A stretch of DNA of 60,000 nucleotides from Lineus longissimus. Taxonomy: Eukaryota; Nemertea; Pilidiophora; Heteronemertea; Lineidae. The stretch is from assembly GCF_910592395.1 (NCBI RefSeq), contig NC_088308.1, positions 22,027,501 through 22,087,500 on the forward strand. The letters are read 5' to 3'. The translations under genes were made by a program, and so were the position numbers. The notes under the pieces are model-generated. The model ran no database searches. It saw only the letters and a program-made list of their open reading frames with translations, and was not told the DNA's origin. Of the stretch, positions 27,501 to 38,827 are shown one piece after another. How positions within the stretch are numbered: position 1 is the stretch's first letter; the number at the start of each line of letters is the position of its first letter.

Positions 27501-30500
27501 TGACACGAAATAATCCAATTAAAAACCAAGAGCTATACTGACTATTATCTGGTTGAGGAACACTCCTTGCCTTAGGCTGAAAGACAATTGTATTTGCACC
27601 TTAAATACAAGTGAGATATTGGTTATTGGCGTGCAGAATTATTGTCTGATCATTTGATAGATGTTGTGACGAAGAAAAAGTTTCACTTTTCTTCTAAAAA
27701 GGGCTTAATTTGACAGCAGAAATGGAAAGCCTGTTAAAGGACAGCATTTTCGCATGAACATTTTGTTCCAGTTTTTTGCTCTGGGCATTGTCACATCCCT
27801 GTTGTCTGTGTGATATCATGAACAGTTAGATCTATGCATAATTTTGTCAATAATGTCTATATTTGTGATCACCGACCTTTTTGTCTTGAATTTAGGGATT
27901 CTTCCCTCGAGTTCCAGCGATGCCAAAACCGACCATAATACCAGTTGTAATTTTGACGAATTTCAAATAATATATGCACTTTACTTTTACTCTTTCAGGT
28001 TTATGTGAATAACGAATTTGCCATCTGTATCGGTGAGGCGGGAAGTTTTGGAGAGTTGGCGCTCATCTATGGTACCCCAAGAGCTGCAACAGTTAAGGTG
28101 AGTTCAGCAGCATTTGAGGAGTGTTAAATAGCTAAAAAATTACTGGCCAAGGGACACCACCCTGACCACAATGCTGTCTTTGAATCAAAATATTATCAAA
28201 TTCAAACTTTAAAAAGAAAATGACTCAAGAGAAAACTTGCACTATCTTTTAGTTAACAAACTTTCAGAACGGATCTGAATATAAAATTTTAATCTAAAAT
28301 GAAGTTTTTTATCATAATTTTAAAAATGTTCACTATTACCAGTATCAAAATGGATGAGAATTGCATGGTATTTTCATTTCATTTGAAATTTGATAAATTA
28401 AGCCTCAGGTGGCTTCCCTTAATCGGAGTAAGATGCTGAATGAATGAGCTGAACGTCAATCCATCTTATACAACCTGCTCCCGGCTGAATTCCTTGGAAA
28501 ATTTTAAAAATACAACGAATTCTGACATTGTTGCCACACACAATGCAAGCATATCTCATTCTGACCTTTAGATTCAGTTTCTGCAAATGAGTACACCGCA
28601 TCAACTAGATGCATCATGGTCTGGTTTCAAATGAATTTTGAATTTCTGATGCCAAGTGACTCAAGTTGGTTATATCGCCAAGGGATTTATGTGTGACAGC
28701 GCTACAGTTTCAGATCGGTGTAATTCTTGAAGAAATTATTGAAAAGCATCCTTTCCCTCAAAGTTATCTTGCAATATAATGTATCAATCCACAGAAAGGT
28801 GTAATATTCTCTTCGCATCAACAACTTTATTGTCATGACTTCTTATGGTGCCAAAAGGCACATCATGTATCAATTGAAATACGGCTTCCCTGTGGCATTA
28901 CAAATCGTGAAAAAAAGGTTGTAATCATCTGGATATTTTCATCAGTGTCAGGAACGGACACTATATGCCAAGCCAGCTAAGTGCTGGTCTGGTCTTCTTT
29001 AATGCAGATCTGTGCTTTTTCTCGTTTCAACAAGAAATGAAGGGGCTGTACATTTTGTATTCTATTAGTACAAACGGTGTAGCTCTTGTTAGCTTGAACC
29101 CTAGCGGCGTATCGTGATACTTTAAGCCGCTTTATAGCGGCAGCCACCTGTCATGACTTGTCGGCTGTATTTGCCGGCATAAGACAGCTAATATTCTACA
29201 ATGATTGCGTTGTCATTGCCATGGAAGGATCGCTCACTAGCACTTATCTTTAGATAGGTCATTTGCATGGGCAAGACACTAGTACTAAGCCTGTCCATCA
29301 ATTCAATATACCAAAATTTGCGATATTTTGATATGGATCCAATCAGTCATTTAAGTGTTGAAGAAGAATTTTATAAATTCTAGCACAAATTGCTTTGAAA
29401 TTGAAATTGAAATTCGCTTGGACGACCTCCAGTGATAATAAGGCTTTTAGAATAATACATCACTAGCCTATTCTTATTCTCGCCCCATATAATCTAATGA
29501 CATCGAAGTTGTTTCATTGCACCTCTGTGTCCCTAATTATAGTCATTCGGATGGCTATAGTCCCCAGAAGCCCAATGAGTGGAGAAACCTTGAACAATAT
29601 CAATTAAGCATACATGTAGGATCCAATTATGATCTTTCTTGTCTGAATGAGTAATTTTATGCTATTCGCCCCCAGAGGAGTAAGAAATTGTTTTGGAAAA
29701 TGTGTATAAGTTGAGTATAACACTGCTGTTGGAGATATGATCCTGATCTGTCTATCCAACTGCACAGCTAAAATCTATCACAAATTATTGAAGACTTCAT
29801 GACTTGGTGAGAGTCTGTCTTTAATGAATATTTTAAAGAAATCTATTCGATTAATCAAAACTTTGAAATGTCAAGAATTTCTTAATCTCGTGATGGAATT
29901 ACGCGCTTTGATGAATTGAACATCACCTGTTGCATAACTTTCTGACTCTTCAAAATAGTTTTGACATGTGCAGATTTAAGATTTCTGACAATTAGTTAGA
30001 AAAACCTCAAGTTCAAAAGCTCGAGACATATGCATGATGAGTGTGGAATATCAGTGAAATAATTGTAATATTTTGTACTAATTTTTCAGGCCAAATGTGA
30101 TGTTAAGTTGTGGGGAATCGACCGCGATAGCTACAGAAGAATCCTCATGGTAGGTAGAAAAGAGTTGCTGGGTTTGTTCCGGGATTTCTGGCATCAGGGT
30201 AGTCCTTAGAGGTTTGGTATCCTTAGACCTAGAGTCGATGGTTAAAGGATTGATACTGAACTGGAGGCTATCATATTGGACTTGCAACTGAGAGAGCCCA
30301 GTAAATGATGATAGGGATGATAAAGTCTGAGATATTATTTCCCCGAGTCAAAGCGAGTAGTTTACTGGATCAAAAATGACAGCGGTTTACTTTCATGTCT
30401 TGATAAACCAGCAATTTCCACTCTTGATTACATGTTATTTTTCTCAAATCCCAACCCGCAATTATGCTACCAGTGTCAATCCCTTGACGTGGAATGACCC

Positions 30501-32441
30501 AAGGTTTACACTTAAAGGTTCATCCTGTCACCTGTCGTGAGGGTAATTGGTGCCTTCTGATCTCATAGACAAAGAACTGGCCACGTTCCAGTCGTCTGCC
30601 TTTGATTGAGGGGAAGGGGTGTGTCAGAGGGGCTTCCTGTACTGGTTACCATCAGGGCAGAGTCGTTTGTGGTCCCATTCCCAAGAGAGAGCCTGACATT
30701 TTCATATCATGAAATGGGTTTCTTTGAATTGTGACCAGTTCTGCCCAGTTAGTTCATTTTAGGCCACGTCAAGCAAGCATTTGCTCCCCTGTCATTTAAA
30801 GAGATGAGATTTACCTGTTCTGTATTTTCAGTGCATGCGTTGTTGTTCCACACATTTGATTGCATCTCTGGATGCACTTCATGATCACTGTTTGGCAATA
30901 GTGGGAGACACTTTTAAAAGACATGAGCATTTGACTAGACATTTGGATTGAGGTTTTCTCTTCAGACATGACTGACTTTGTTTCCTTTGCCTTTTCAGGG
31001 TAGCACTATTCGTAAGAGGAAAATGTATGAAGAATTCTTAGCCAAGGTTTCAATATTAGGTACGCTGTATAAGATGTGAAGCTTTCATAAATTGAAAAAC
31101 ATTTGGTTTAATCATGATCAATATGTTACTTGTGTTAGTCTTGTCAGTTATGTTTGACATTGTTTCTGAATGTAACACGTATTAAAACAAATTTTTGCAA
31201 CTTTTCTGAAGAAATGTTGATCCTAAAAGAAAAACTGTGTTTTCCAGAGAGTTTGGACAAGTGGGAACGTTTGACGGTTGCAGATGCGTTAGAACCAGCA
31301 CTTTTTGAAGACAATGCCGAGATCGTGCGACAGGGCGAACCAGGAGATGACTTCTTTATAATCACAGAGGTAACAAATAAACCTTTTTCTCAAGCCAACC
31401 TATCATCCTGTCATGGATTGTTTAACCAGTGGCCTCGCCGAGAGAATCCAAAAAGTGCTTCAAAAGTTTACGAAATATTTTACGAACTTCATCAATGGAT
31501 TTAATTTATTTTCACTTAACAAAAACAAATAAGTCACATTTTGAACTTGAACTGAAATAATGCTTACCGCTAAAAACAGATGTCTTTCCACTTTCTTTAG
31601 GGCTGCGCCGCTGTATTGCAGAGGAAATCTGAAAATGAAGAACCTGTGGAAGTTGGAAAGTTAGGACCCTCAGATTATTTTGGTAAGAATTTGTTAATAA
31701 TTTGCATTTGATAAGGAAGGTTTAGTCACTGTGCTTCACTACTCCATATGGCTTAAAGTTGTTTTAAAAAGTTCAAGTTGGGGTAATAGTCTGATATCCA
31801 CTGCAGTAGAGCTTGTCATCAAACTTTAACCCCGGTCTATCCTAAAACCTTTCAGTAGGACACAGATGAGTTGCTAAGTCAGTGCTACAACCTGAGCATT
31901 TTTTACTGGTACCCATTGATACGCCTGGTTGGAGTAAGGCAAGTGAGACAAAGAGACCTGCCCAAAGTCTCATGTCAACTCGGGTTCTAACCAGGGACCT
32001 CTTGGATGGTCGCCTAGAGTCCGAGCCAATACTCCACAGTGGCTTACTTGTAGATAGTAAGAGTCAACTAACATGACATAGGCCTAAGATCACTGCTGTA
32101 TCAGACGCATTGGAGATACAAACTCACGATAAAGGGAGTCTTCAGTGCGTTGGCTGTTGAAGCTTCTGCTTTTGGCTACCGGCTACTCTACTCCCAGGAG
32201 CATACTCACGTTTATTCGAACATCCATCTTTGTAAGTTTGTTCTAAATGTTTCTTTCACTATTTGTAGGAGAGATTGCGTTGCTGCTAGACCGTCCCCGT
32301 GCTGCCACCGTGGTTGCCCGAGGCCCGCTAAAGACGGTTAAGATGGACAGGCAGCGATTTGAGAGAGTTCTCGGCCCGTGCTCAGACATCCTAAAGCGAA
32401 ACATCGCGCAGTATAACAGCTTCGTATCTCTAACGGTGTAA
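9431..32441 (+). CDS. PRKAR1A: cAMP-dependent protein kinase type I regulatory subunit (10 visible exons, N-terminus missing)
   Basis: Regulatory subunit of PKA. It holds the catalytic subunit inactive until cAMP binds. Exons: 9431-9592, 17744-17835, 24834-24895, 25534-25580, 27999-28097, 30090-30149, 30999-31059, 31248-31369, 31601-31682 and 32269-32441. All have GT-AG borders and all phases join, giving 319 residues ending VSLTV and a stop. Visible residue n corresponds to about n+60 in mammalian RI-alpha. Seen: pseudosubstrate RRGAV (34-38), cAMP site A (FGEL...PRAAT, E140 and R149), the site A capping Trp (W200), site B (E264, R273) and the site B capping Tyr (Y311). The Ala in the inhibitor site marks type I rather than type II. 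The ~60-residue dimerization/docking domain (N-terminal exon) is not found in the window. The single invertebrate RI cannot be assigned to 1A or 1B, so the symbol is nominal. Confidence 0.95.
10486..10910. repeat. degenerate tandem duplication, ~236-bp period
   Basis: Two neighbouring segments, starting near 10486 and 10722, share the ordered blocks 'gactgaa.agtg', 'tttgatgt.acact', 'ccctgctcagca', a 'gatatt...gttggcttggtttt'-like end and similar spacing. No coding potential. It lies within a PRKAR1 intron. Confidence 0.5.
14168..14400. repeat. degenerate direct duplication (~140-bp offset)
   Basis: The segment 14173-14265 ('caacttt.ttgatatttgc', 'ctgttgaatc.gccatctc', 'cctctag') recurs at 14313-14400 with scattered changes. 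It lies directly before the candidate alternative first exon. The first copy contains CTATAAAG (14194-14201), a possible TATA element. Confidence 0.6.
14587..14658 (+). CDS. candidate alternative first coding exon of PRKAR1
   Basis: ATG at 14587 in strong context (GCCATGG) opens 24 codons, [20 protein letters not shown] then YRPK. They end at AAG|GTAGGA in phase 0, the phase required by the next PRKAR1 exon at 17744 (VVPKDYK). Joined there it would give a 289-residue protein with both cAMP sites but no docking domain and no pseudosubstrate. The frame is open upstream to an ATG at 14308, so a longer leader is possible. Its placement inside the intron and its phase support the idea. There is no homology evidence that I can cite, and it could be a chance open frame. 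Confidence 0.35.
17744..17835 (+). CDS. PRKAR1A: PRKAR1 exon: start of cAMP domain A
   Basis: Thirty codons plus two bases ([12 protein letters not shown] to LDDNER, then AG completed by T of the next exon). It encodes the helical N3A-like entry to the first cyclic-nucleotide-binding domain. Borders: tttcag before and gtaggt after. This is the first exon shared by the full-length form and the proposed short form. Confidence 0.95.
20620..20830. repeat. degenerate minisatellite 'gtgacaagtgaaagacag'
   Basis: About ten imperfect copies of a unit of roughly 20 bases (gtgacaag, tgaaaga, caatgtgac) run head to tail. Strong drift suggests an old array. It is intronic. Confidence 0.75.
23640..24090. 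repeat. degenerate tandem repeat, ~80-95-bp unit
   Basis: The phrase 'gaaggtctgac/t' followed by 'cctct', 'tgccatgatt', 'gctgtt..aaccaag' and 'agtgatattgattctgg' recurs about five times (near 23707, 23802, 23895, 23963 and 24056). The unit length varies. Open frames on the - strand here simply read the repeat. Confidence 0.7.
24834..24895 (+). CDS. PRKAR1A: PRKAR1 exon: first strands of cAMP domain A
   Basis: A 62-base exon: completes S, then [20 protein letters not shown] plus one base (G). It forms the start of the beta-barrel. In the vertebrate proteins the residues after DAMF vary most, and here they read PVHRHAGEV. Borders: ctttccag and gtgagt. It ends in phase 1, which matches the next exon. 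Confidence 0.95.
25534..25580 (+). CDS. PRKAR1A: PRKAR1 micro-exon: [16 protein letters not shown]
   Basis: Only 47 bases, giving 16 residues with the preceding G. The motif [14 protein letters not shown] is the glycine-rich turn of the cyclic-nucleotide-binding barrel. The exon ends in phase 0 at gtaagt. The small exon and its borders match the vertebrate gene structure. Confidence 0.95.
25581..27998 (+). other. PRKAR1 intron
   Basis: A 2.4-kb AT-rich intron. A 120-codon open frame on the - strand (26547-26909) has no recognisable similarity and is probably chance. The acceptor is ctctttcag. Confidence 0.8.
27999..28097 (+). CDS. PRKAR1A: PRKAR1 exon: phosphate-binding cassette A
   Basis: Thirty-three codons in phase 0, VYVNNEFAI... 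to PRAATVK. It contains [16 protein letters not shown]. The Glu of GEL (residue 140, mammalian E200) binds the ribose 2'-OH of cAMP, and the Arg of PRAA (149, mammalian R209) binds the phosphate. Both are present, so site A should be functional. Confidence 0.95.
28098..30089 (+). other. PRKAR1 intron
   Basis: A 2.0-kb AT-rich intron. I see no exon or repeat that I can name. The acceptor is atttttcag. Confidence 0.75.
30090..30149 (+). CDS. PRKAR1A: PRKAR1 exon: [20 protein letters not shown]
   Basis: Exactly 20 codons in phase 0, closing the barrel of domain A and entering the B/C helix. [15 protein letters not shown] is almost unchanged from mammalian RI. In many vertebrate annotations this and the previous exon are counted as neighbours. 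Donor gtaggt. Confidence 0.95.
30999..31059 (+). CDS. PRKAR1A: PRKAR1 exon: inter-domain helix
   Basis: Twenty codons plus one base: [20 protein letters not shown] then G. The long B/C helix links the two cAMP domains and contacts the catalytic subunit. Borders: ccttttcag and gtacgc. Confidence 0.95.
31248..31369 (+). CDS. PRKAR1A: PRKAR1 exon: start of cAMP domain B
   Basis: 122 bases. [18 protein letters not shown]... to FFIITE. W200 corresponds to the Trp (mammalian W260) that caps the adenine of cAMP in site A. The exon ends in phase 0 at gtaaca. The preceding acceptor is gttttccag. Confidence 0.95.
31601..31682 (+). CDS. PRKAR1A: PRKAR1 exon: middle of cAMP domain B
   Basis: 82 bases, 27 codons plus [21 protein letters not shown] leads to the phosphate-binding cassette in the next exon. 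Borders: ctttctttag and gtaaga. Confidence 0.95.
31880..32045. repeat. possible SINE-like interspersed repeat in PRKAR1 intron
   Basis: The phrase 'ggtacccattgatacgcctgg', followed by 'gcaagtgagacaaagagacctgcccaaag', 'gttctaaccagggacctct' and 'ggtcgcctagagtccgagcc', resembles a repeat common in animal genomes that is built around a B-box-like GGTTCGAACC motif. This copy is diverged and I assign it only by resemblance. The 64-codon open frame across it is not a gene. Confidence 0.3.
32269..32441 (+). CDS. PRKAR1A: PRKAR1 terminal coding exon
   Basis: 173 bases including the stop at 32439-32441. [20 protein letters not shown] is the phosphate-binding cassette of site B (E264 and R273, mammalian E324 and R333). 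It is followed by the C-terminal helix ending [13 protein letters not shown], where Y311 is the Tyr that stacks on cAMP in site B. The 3' UTR follows without another splice being needed. Confidence 0.96.
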
Positions 32442-35400
32442 ACTAGGATACGCCACTTTGTAACGGAAACCTAAAAAACAGTGGGTTCAGTTCTGGGGTG
32501 GACTTTATAACTTGTTGTGGCTATACAGGCCTCAGAATTCAGTTTATGCCTTGGTTGTTTTTTCACGGAAATGTTAAAAAGGAAAATGCGCCCAAGCAAA
32601 CCTGTTCAGTTGGGTTCAGGCAACGGATGTAATATTTCTCCGCTGTGTTTGTAAATTTTTTACCCTGCTGTTATAGAACATAGTAAAATATCTCAAAGAG
32701 CAGATTTGTAATACTTCATATTTATCCTTAATTTTCTTTGCTATATTACCGCCTTTGTCCAGGATTATTTGATGAAAAAGTCTTGTCAAGCCGCATAAAT
32801 TTGATGTTGTACCTGAAGGCCAAACAAATATGAACATTTGTTGTAAGTGTATTCCTTCTACCTCAACCTCCTGTTTGTTTTGTTAAGTTCATTTCCCAGG
32901 TTAGAGTGGTACTTCATCAACCTGAAAGTTTCCAGGTTGTTGAACAAACTCCATTATTTCATGCAGGACCTTCCTGATCATGCCACCAGTTTATAAGTCA
33001 AGTTTTTATTAGAATAGAATACATGTAGGTCTACACACTTTCCCCATCCACAAACTAGGCCTCTGAAAGTTACTTTCTTGGTTCTTCTCACCGCCCTCAA
33101 TCAATTTCGGGCCGGCACTGAAACAGTTTGTTACGTTTTCTTTGTTGTGCTTTTGCCTGCAATCGTGCATGGCATCTTGTTGCGGGGAACAAAAGGAGGA
33201 ATCGATTAGAATCAGTATTTGAGGTCATCTCTACGTACGTTTATGTGAATTAACACTGTACATGTACACTACATTTATTGGTGTTATTTAATATCCATTA
33301 TTTCCGGTCAAAATTGCGTAATTTTGCCATCATATCTGAAATGTGAATAAAAACCTCATATCAAAAGTGCTTATAAGAACGTAGGTTAATGTATAAATAG
33401 CGGTATGTCTTATTCAATGCGAAATGTAACTAACTGTTCTGAATTTTGCAACTTAGTGAGCTACATGTACACCGATTTTTATGTTACGTTTCATTTTTTT
33501 CTAAATTCACCAAAAAACTGACCAAGATATGTCAAAACATGATCTGAATCAGCTTGCTTTTTCTGTCTAAATGTATCTTGGTCTTGCACTGACCAGATTT
33601 GAGAAAGCCTCTCTACCAGTTCTTGGGACAGCACTGAGCGGTAAGAAAACTGGTTACTGGGCTTTATAAGTTTTCATTTATATAAGGTTTTCAAACACAT
33701 ATGCATGTCCTAATTTCTTACAGCCAAGAATAGATTAAGACTACTTTCTATTCATTCTAACTTTTGCCTACAAAAAAGAATACTTTTAAAAAGGGGACAT
33801 CATTTGAAAACTTGGACATACACAGATATTGCGCTAGTCATATTGGGTAGATTTCGTACATATACAAATGTATAAAATGCACCAGAGTGTTCACTGTGTT
33901 TCTGTCAGTAGTTCTCAGTCTGAGTGGTCCTAACTCCTCACCTTTGTATAATAATTCCACCCTTGAGAATCAGTTCCCCAACTTACCGAGAGTCTTATCT
34001 GAATCTTTAGTATTCAAGGCAGGCATTCGAACTCACCGAGTAGCCGGCCCTGGATATTGCTTAGTAGAGCCGTAGAAAAATGTGTGCATCACAAAAAAAA
34101 CAACCGGACAACATTCCATTGAAAGTCTCCAACAACACAGTTTTTCCAACAATACCCGGTTTTGAAAAACTCCTTTCTCACAACAGGCCAGCTCGGCAAA
34201 TTGGATGGCATGTCAGATCCTCGGCAACTTGGGAATCGATTCTCCTGGGTGACTTCTTTCATAATAATGTGTGTCCAAGTTGGCATCTGGCTTCGAAAAA
34301 GATACTGTTTTCCGTACTGTTCTTAGACATAACTATAGACAAGTATGCATGCGAACCTAGCTGAAAAAGTAGTGCTCTGTAAAATAGAATTGGCTTCATT
34401 TATGACATGACAGTTTAGTTGTTAGACCGATCACGTATGTTGTGTAGAATCTTTTTGTTCACTCATATCTTTTCTGCCAACGGATCAGAATTTTGGGTTG
34501 AGAAACTATTTGATCGGACTAGCTACCCCCTGATATTGTAAAAAGAAAAAGTGAACATGTAAATCAACCATTAATTTGTCCACCCCTTTCCAAGATAAAC
34601 CTTTCAATGACTGTTACTCCTTGTCATGTTAAACATCTTGAGGTCATTTGAATTTTCTGTTTGCCTACTAATGCTACATTGTAGATTTTGTTGCAAATGA
34701 GGACTTTCGTCACAAAAATGTGAAATCACATTGCGAGGAAAATGCAATTTAACTTCGATGGTTTTATACAAAACGCAGAATTTTGTGCTAAGTTCGATTT
34801 TGAAATCACACTGATCAGTCATATTCTTCAAAAAATCGGGTTAACACATTTTTCTTTATGACAGAATTGGTAACCAAGAATTCAACTCAGTTTGGGGACT
34901 TTCGCATTTTGTGACAAAGCTTTTCATGTGACTTGTTCTATTCCTCAGTGGCCGTGTGAGCACGTGGATATTGTTGACGTGTTAAAATATCATTTTATTT
35001 TATTATTTTTCTTAACTAATCCATTACGTTTTTGAAATAACATGTTTTTAGTGACACTACCCAACAGCATACCTCAAACCGGCAAATATGTTTATTTTTA
35101 AAGATTTTGCGAATAACATCGAAAAAAATCACCAAAAAAATATCTGCGGATTCATCAGCTAGCAGAAATGTAACCCATATCAAGTACATGTCGACTCATT
35201 GAATCTAAGAAGTACAAGTAGTTGCATTAACTACTGTATACAGTCATCACTCCAGATATGTACAGATATGTACACAAATGAAGCACTACCATATTCATTG
35301 GGCTGTTTTAGTCATTCATTCGACTCTACATAGGAACATGAATGATGGTCAACAACAATTTGCCTCTTTCCTTTCATCGGCGTCTCTTGTGGTGGAGTAG

Positions 35401-36224
35401 ATGAACTTCACCAGGTTATTGGGTCAGGCTCTAATGATTCTGATGTCTCGTCCACCGTGATGTCAAAAACATCAAAGGCTGACCTCATAAGTCGGCAATT
35501 TTGTTGCCCCAAGTGAGAAACTGATCAAGAAAGGCAAATTTGTACAGCTCTTTCCTTCAATTGTATATTTAAACAGAATTAATGCCAACTCTGGGTTTAG
35601 CTCGACTCGTTGCCGTTGTAGACAATCACATAAGAAAGTGTTGCCATCTGAGAATAATCTTGTTAATGAATGCTCTTGTGGTGGGCAAATGTTAACACAT
35701 ACATGTACACATGTGCATCTCTCGAGGTTCAAGCTGACTTAACTCTGAGGATGAGAATGAGATGAGATAGACTAATCCATGCTGTTGGGTAATGCAGAAT
35801 ATGTAATTAGCTGTAATGATATGAATGTTGACTTAATCATTGCTGCATCTGAGCATTTCTGTTAACCGAATATGCCAGTAATGTATTAAAAACAGGTTGT
35901 CTGAACTTGGGTCGAAGTATATTTAGTATAATACAATTAAAAGAAAATTACAAAGTAAAAAGTCTTCTTGTTATTTGTAAAAGGTGGGGGAGCAGGAGAA
36001 TTGCTCACCAGCACTACAAGTTTGCTGAATTCCAATAAAGGGCCGTTCGTGGATACCTCAGAACTTGATCGGACGACATTCTACCCAACTGTTTAGGAGT
36101 GCTTTGGAGTGAATATCTGTGGACCCCTTACACAGGCTCTCAGAATTACATAACTACAGCTGCCTCATCGAATGAATACATGTAGGCCTATTCAGTCGTA
36201 GATGAGCAAGCTTGATCTATATTT
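32442..36224. other. 3' flank of PRKAR1, no further gene seen
   Basis: AT-rich DNA between the convergent PRKAR1 and FLCN genes. It holds the PRKAR1 3' UTR in its first part. Open frames of 60-95 codons (for example 34080-34364 and 35472-35732) have no recognisable products. Confidence 0.55.
33346..33351 (+). terminator. possible PRKAR1 polyadenylation signal
   Basis: AATAAA about 0.9 kb after the PRKAR1 stop, in AT-rich DNA. Transcript evidence would be needed to choose it over other AT-rich sites downstream. Confidence 0.3.
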
Positions 36225-36333
36225 GTGACCCGTCACAGCAAAACCAGGCCGATGAGCCTACACGACACCAGGAGATAATGGAAGAAATTGATGTTTTCAG
36301 ATTTCATGGCCTGGTTGTGCTGTGACGGGTCAC
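36225..36333. mobile_element. short inverted-repeat element (MITE-like)
   Basis: The left end GTGACCCGTCACAGCA at 36225 is matched by its complement ending at 36333, with about 25 paired bases and one or two mismatches. ATTT flanks both ends and may be a 4-bp target duplication. The right-hand half plus adjacent bases recurs near 37122-37185, so the mobile unit may be longer than the inverted repeat. No coding capacity. Confidence 0.6.
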
Positions 36334-37010
36334 ATTTGGCCTAATAGGTAATTTTGAAGAAAGTGATTCGGCCTGTTACTTCCAAGGCCTAAAGACAAGT
36401 TGAAAAGGCCCTTGCCACAAGGTTGTGAAATACTTTTGTCCAACCCATTCACCATTTACTACCAAGATAGACACACCGATCTAAACAGGAATGGCCTATT
36501 TGTAGGCTGTATACCAGAGAAGGATGTTCAATACATATGCCGGTGCCCAGGGCAATGGAACCAAGTGTGTGGACAGAGAACGTAGAACTGCCCACCAGTT
36601 TTGGGTAAGTAACTTCATATTCTGTACCAATAGTAATGAGCCATTCCTTTGGGAGTGACACTTTATGTACCAATGAAGAGAAATGAAGCCAAATTATAGA
36701 GGGTTTGCGAAAACAATTTCCAGCCCTTTTGAAAATGCCCTTTTCACAGGCAATGAGTTTAAAATGACAAAGGCCATTTTTAAAATCAATCTTCAAAACC
36801 ATTCAAAATTACATGAACTTAGGAAGACATGTTCAACTCCATCTAAATAGTTTGAATAAGTTTGCATTGTTACTCTTACATGCATGTCATGAATATGGCC
36901 GCCAGGTGGCCATCTTGAAAATTAAACAGTCGGATTGCAACCAAATTTCATGTGATTGTATATCTATGTACTCTCTACAACATCTTTCTTTTTCAGTCGA
37001 ATCCATCGAC

Positions 37011-37275
37011 CATTGATATCGATATTACGCTTTAGCATCAATCAGATTATGTATCTATCATTACGTTCCAAAATTTTCGGCATCTTGTTTTCCCTGAAAA
37101 TCTATCCAATTGATGTATTCAGATTTCATGGCCTGGTTGTGCTGTGTCGGGTCACATTTGGCCTAATAGGTAATTTTGAAAAATGACCCAAAATGATATA
37201 TTGTTATGATTAATATCTAGACATGTCAGAACCAATAAAACACTGCCAATGAAGTTGTTGATGTCGTACAGATGC
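37011..37275. repeat. dispersed direct repeat, copy 1 (interrupted)
   Basis: It shares the ordered blocks 'gcatcaatcag', 'atcattacgttcca', 'aaaatgacccaaaatgatat', 'agacatgtcagaaccaataa' and 'gatgtcgtacagatgc' with 37776-37981. It carries about 70 extra bases near 37114-37183 that match the right half of the element at 36225-36333. That segment appears to have inserted into this copy. Confidence 0.7.
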
Positions 37276-37775
37276 TGCATGCAAAAATCGGCTCAAAATT
37301 CGAACCGCTTCATGGTTCTTCAAAAATTTGGTAAATTTTTGCCAAATTCTGCCATCAAACTCAAAAAGGGGCCTTGGATCCAGGGCCCATATGACCATCC
37401 ATGAGCATGAATGTATAGGACTGAAAAGCCTGTAAGACCTGGGTACAAGGTATTTTTAAAGTGGTTTGCATCGGCAAACTGTGCGTGATATAATGCTAAA
37501 AATGCGGGATATTGATGATAGATTCATAATCTGATAGATGTTAAAGCAAAATTTTTATATCAATGCTGGTTTGGCAGTAATTCTTCAAAATATCACGAAA
37601 ACGATTTTCCCTCTCAATCAACTAGACTTTGATGTTTTCACCCCAAATCTTGGTTTAGTACTCAGACTGACATTGTCCTCCGTGTCATCAAGAACATTTT
37701 CAAAAAATGTTGATATTTTGAGAACATGTCCAAGTTGTAATTTCTTGATATTTAGAAGAATAAATGGTTAATTAG

Positions 37776-37981
37776 CATTGATTTCGATATTTCGCTTAAG
37801 CATCAATCAGATAATGTATATATCATTACGTTCCAAGATTTTCAGCATCTTAGCATCGCTCGTGTTTGCCATGAAAATTCATCCAAAAATGACCCAAAAT
37901 GATATATTGTTATAATTGATATCTAGACATGTCAGAACCAATAAAACACTGCCAATGTAGTTGGGGATGTCGTACAGATGC
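37776..37981. repeat. dispersed direct repeat, copy 2
   Basis: The uninterrupted partner of 37011-37275. It lacks the ~70-base segment and so shows the empty arrangement. No coding frame is associated. Confidence 0.7.
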
Positions 37982-38152
37982 CATACAGGGACCTAGTGCT
38001 CACCTCGGGTATGTAATGCATGTCATTTGCAGTGGATATGGGGAGAACAGTTTCTGGCTAGTTTCACCAGTTTTGATTCCATCGAATAATATTATTCTTC
38101 TCAGCTCAATGGCACAAAAGAAAATTACTGGTACCATCCAAGTATAGCAAAG

Positions 38153-38233
38153 TGATCTGCTAACGGACAGCAACGGACGGCGACGCCAGACGCCGGATGC
38201 CACGGTATTGTACAAGCTCCCCAGAGGTGAGCT
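38153..38233. repeat. inverted end of the 2967-4096 element family
   Basis: Read on the - strand it gives the same order as 2967-3067: AGCTCACCTCT, a tract with TACCGTGGC.TCC, GTC/GTCG-rich bases and CCGTTAGCAG. The hairpin at the tip is imperfect here. The two copies show that the family is dispersed. The rest of the second element cannot be recognised. Confidence 0.7.
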
Positions 38234-38462
38234 AAAAACACCATGAACTAGGAGATGGGACCTTTTTTCCTTTGATCCAATGCCTTTATAGTCTTAGGAC
38301 TCTCAATGGATAGTCTTGTGACTCTTGCAGAGACAAAGCAAGGACAGCCAAGAAATCACAGTTCTTTTCTAGTGCTGACATGACATCTTCAGAAACTTCC
38401 GACAAGAAAATGCCAGGCAGACAAACAAATAATGAACAATACTTCTGTAACATCAAATCAAA

Positions 38463-38549
38463 TTTATTGGGGCAATGAAATTACGAAATAGCACCATATC
38501 TGCCAACACTGGCAACACAAACTACTTAGCATCTGTTCCTTTCTTTATT
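38463..38549 (-). terminator. possible FLCN polyadenylation signals
   Basis: Two AATAAA hexamers on the - strand (38544-38549 and 38463-38468), about 92 and 173 bases after the FLCN stop. Either would fit a short 3' UTR. Confidence 0.4.
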
Positions 38550-38640
38550 TTTACACAAAATGGAATCAGAGTGCATTGCTGGTCAGTTGTTCAACAGCAA
38601 TACTCAGTCCTACATGGCTCCTGCACTGCACACTGAACCC

Positions 38641-38827
38641 TCATGAAGCTTGGCTCTTTGACGCAGACAGCATATGGTTCCTGTACTGCACACTGAGGCC
38701 CGTCATCCAGAACTTGAGTACCCTCTTGTCCTCCTCCTGGGCCCCCAGGACCTTTAGCATCTTCTTGTTGTCCTCGTCGCTCCGGCTACCACCAGCCTTG
38801 GTAAACATGAATAGCACCTTGACTTTA
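38641..38827 (-). CDS. FLCN: FLCN terminal exon
   Basis: 187 bases: [20 protein letters not shown], then [32 protein letters not shown] and the stop. [11 protein letters not shown] is the human counterpart. The C-terminus is a few residues shorter than in mammals. Confidence 0.95.
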
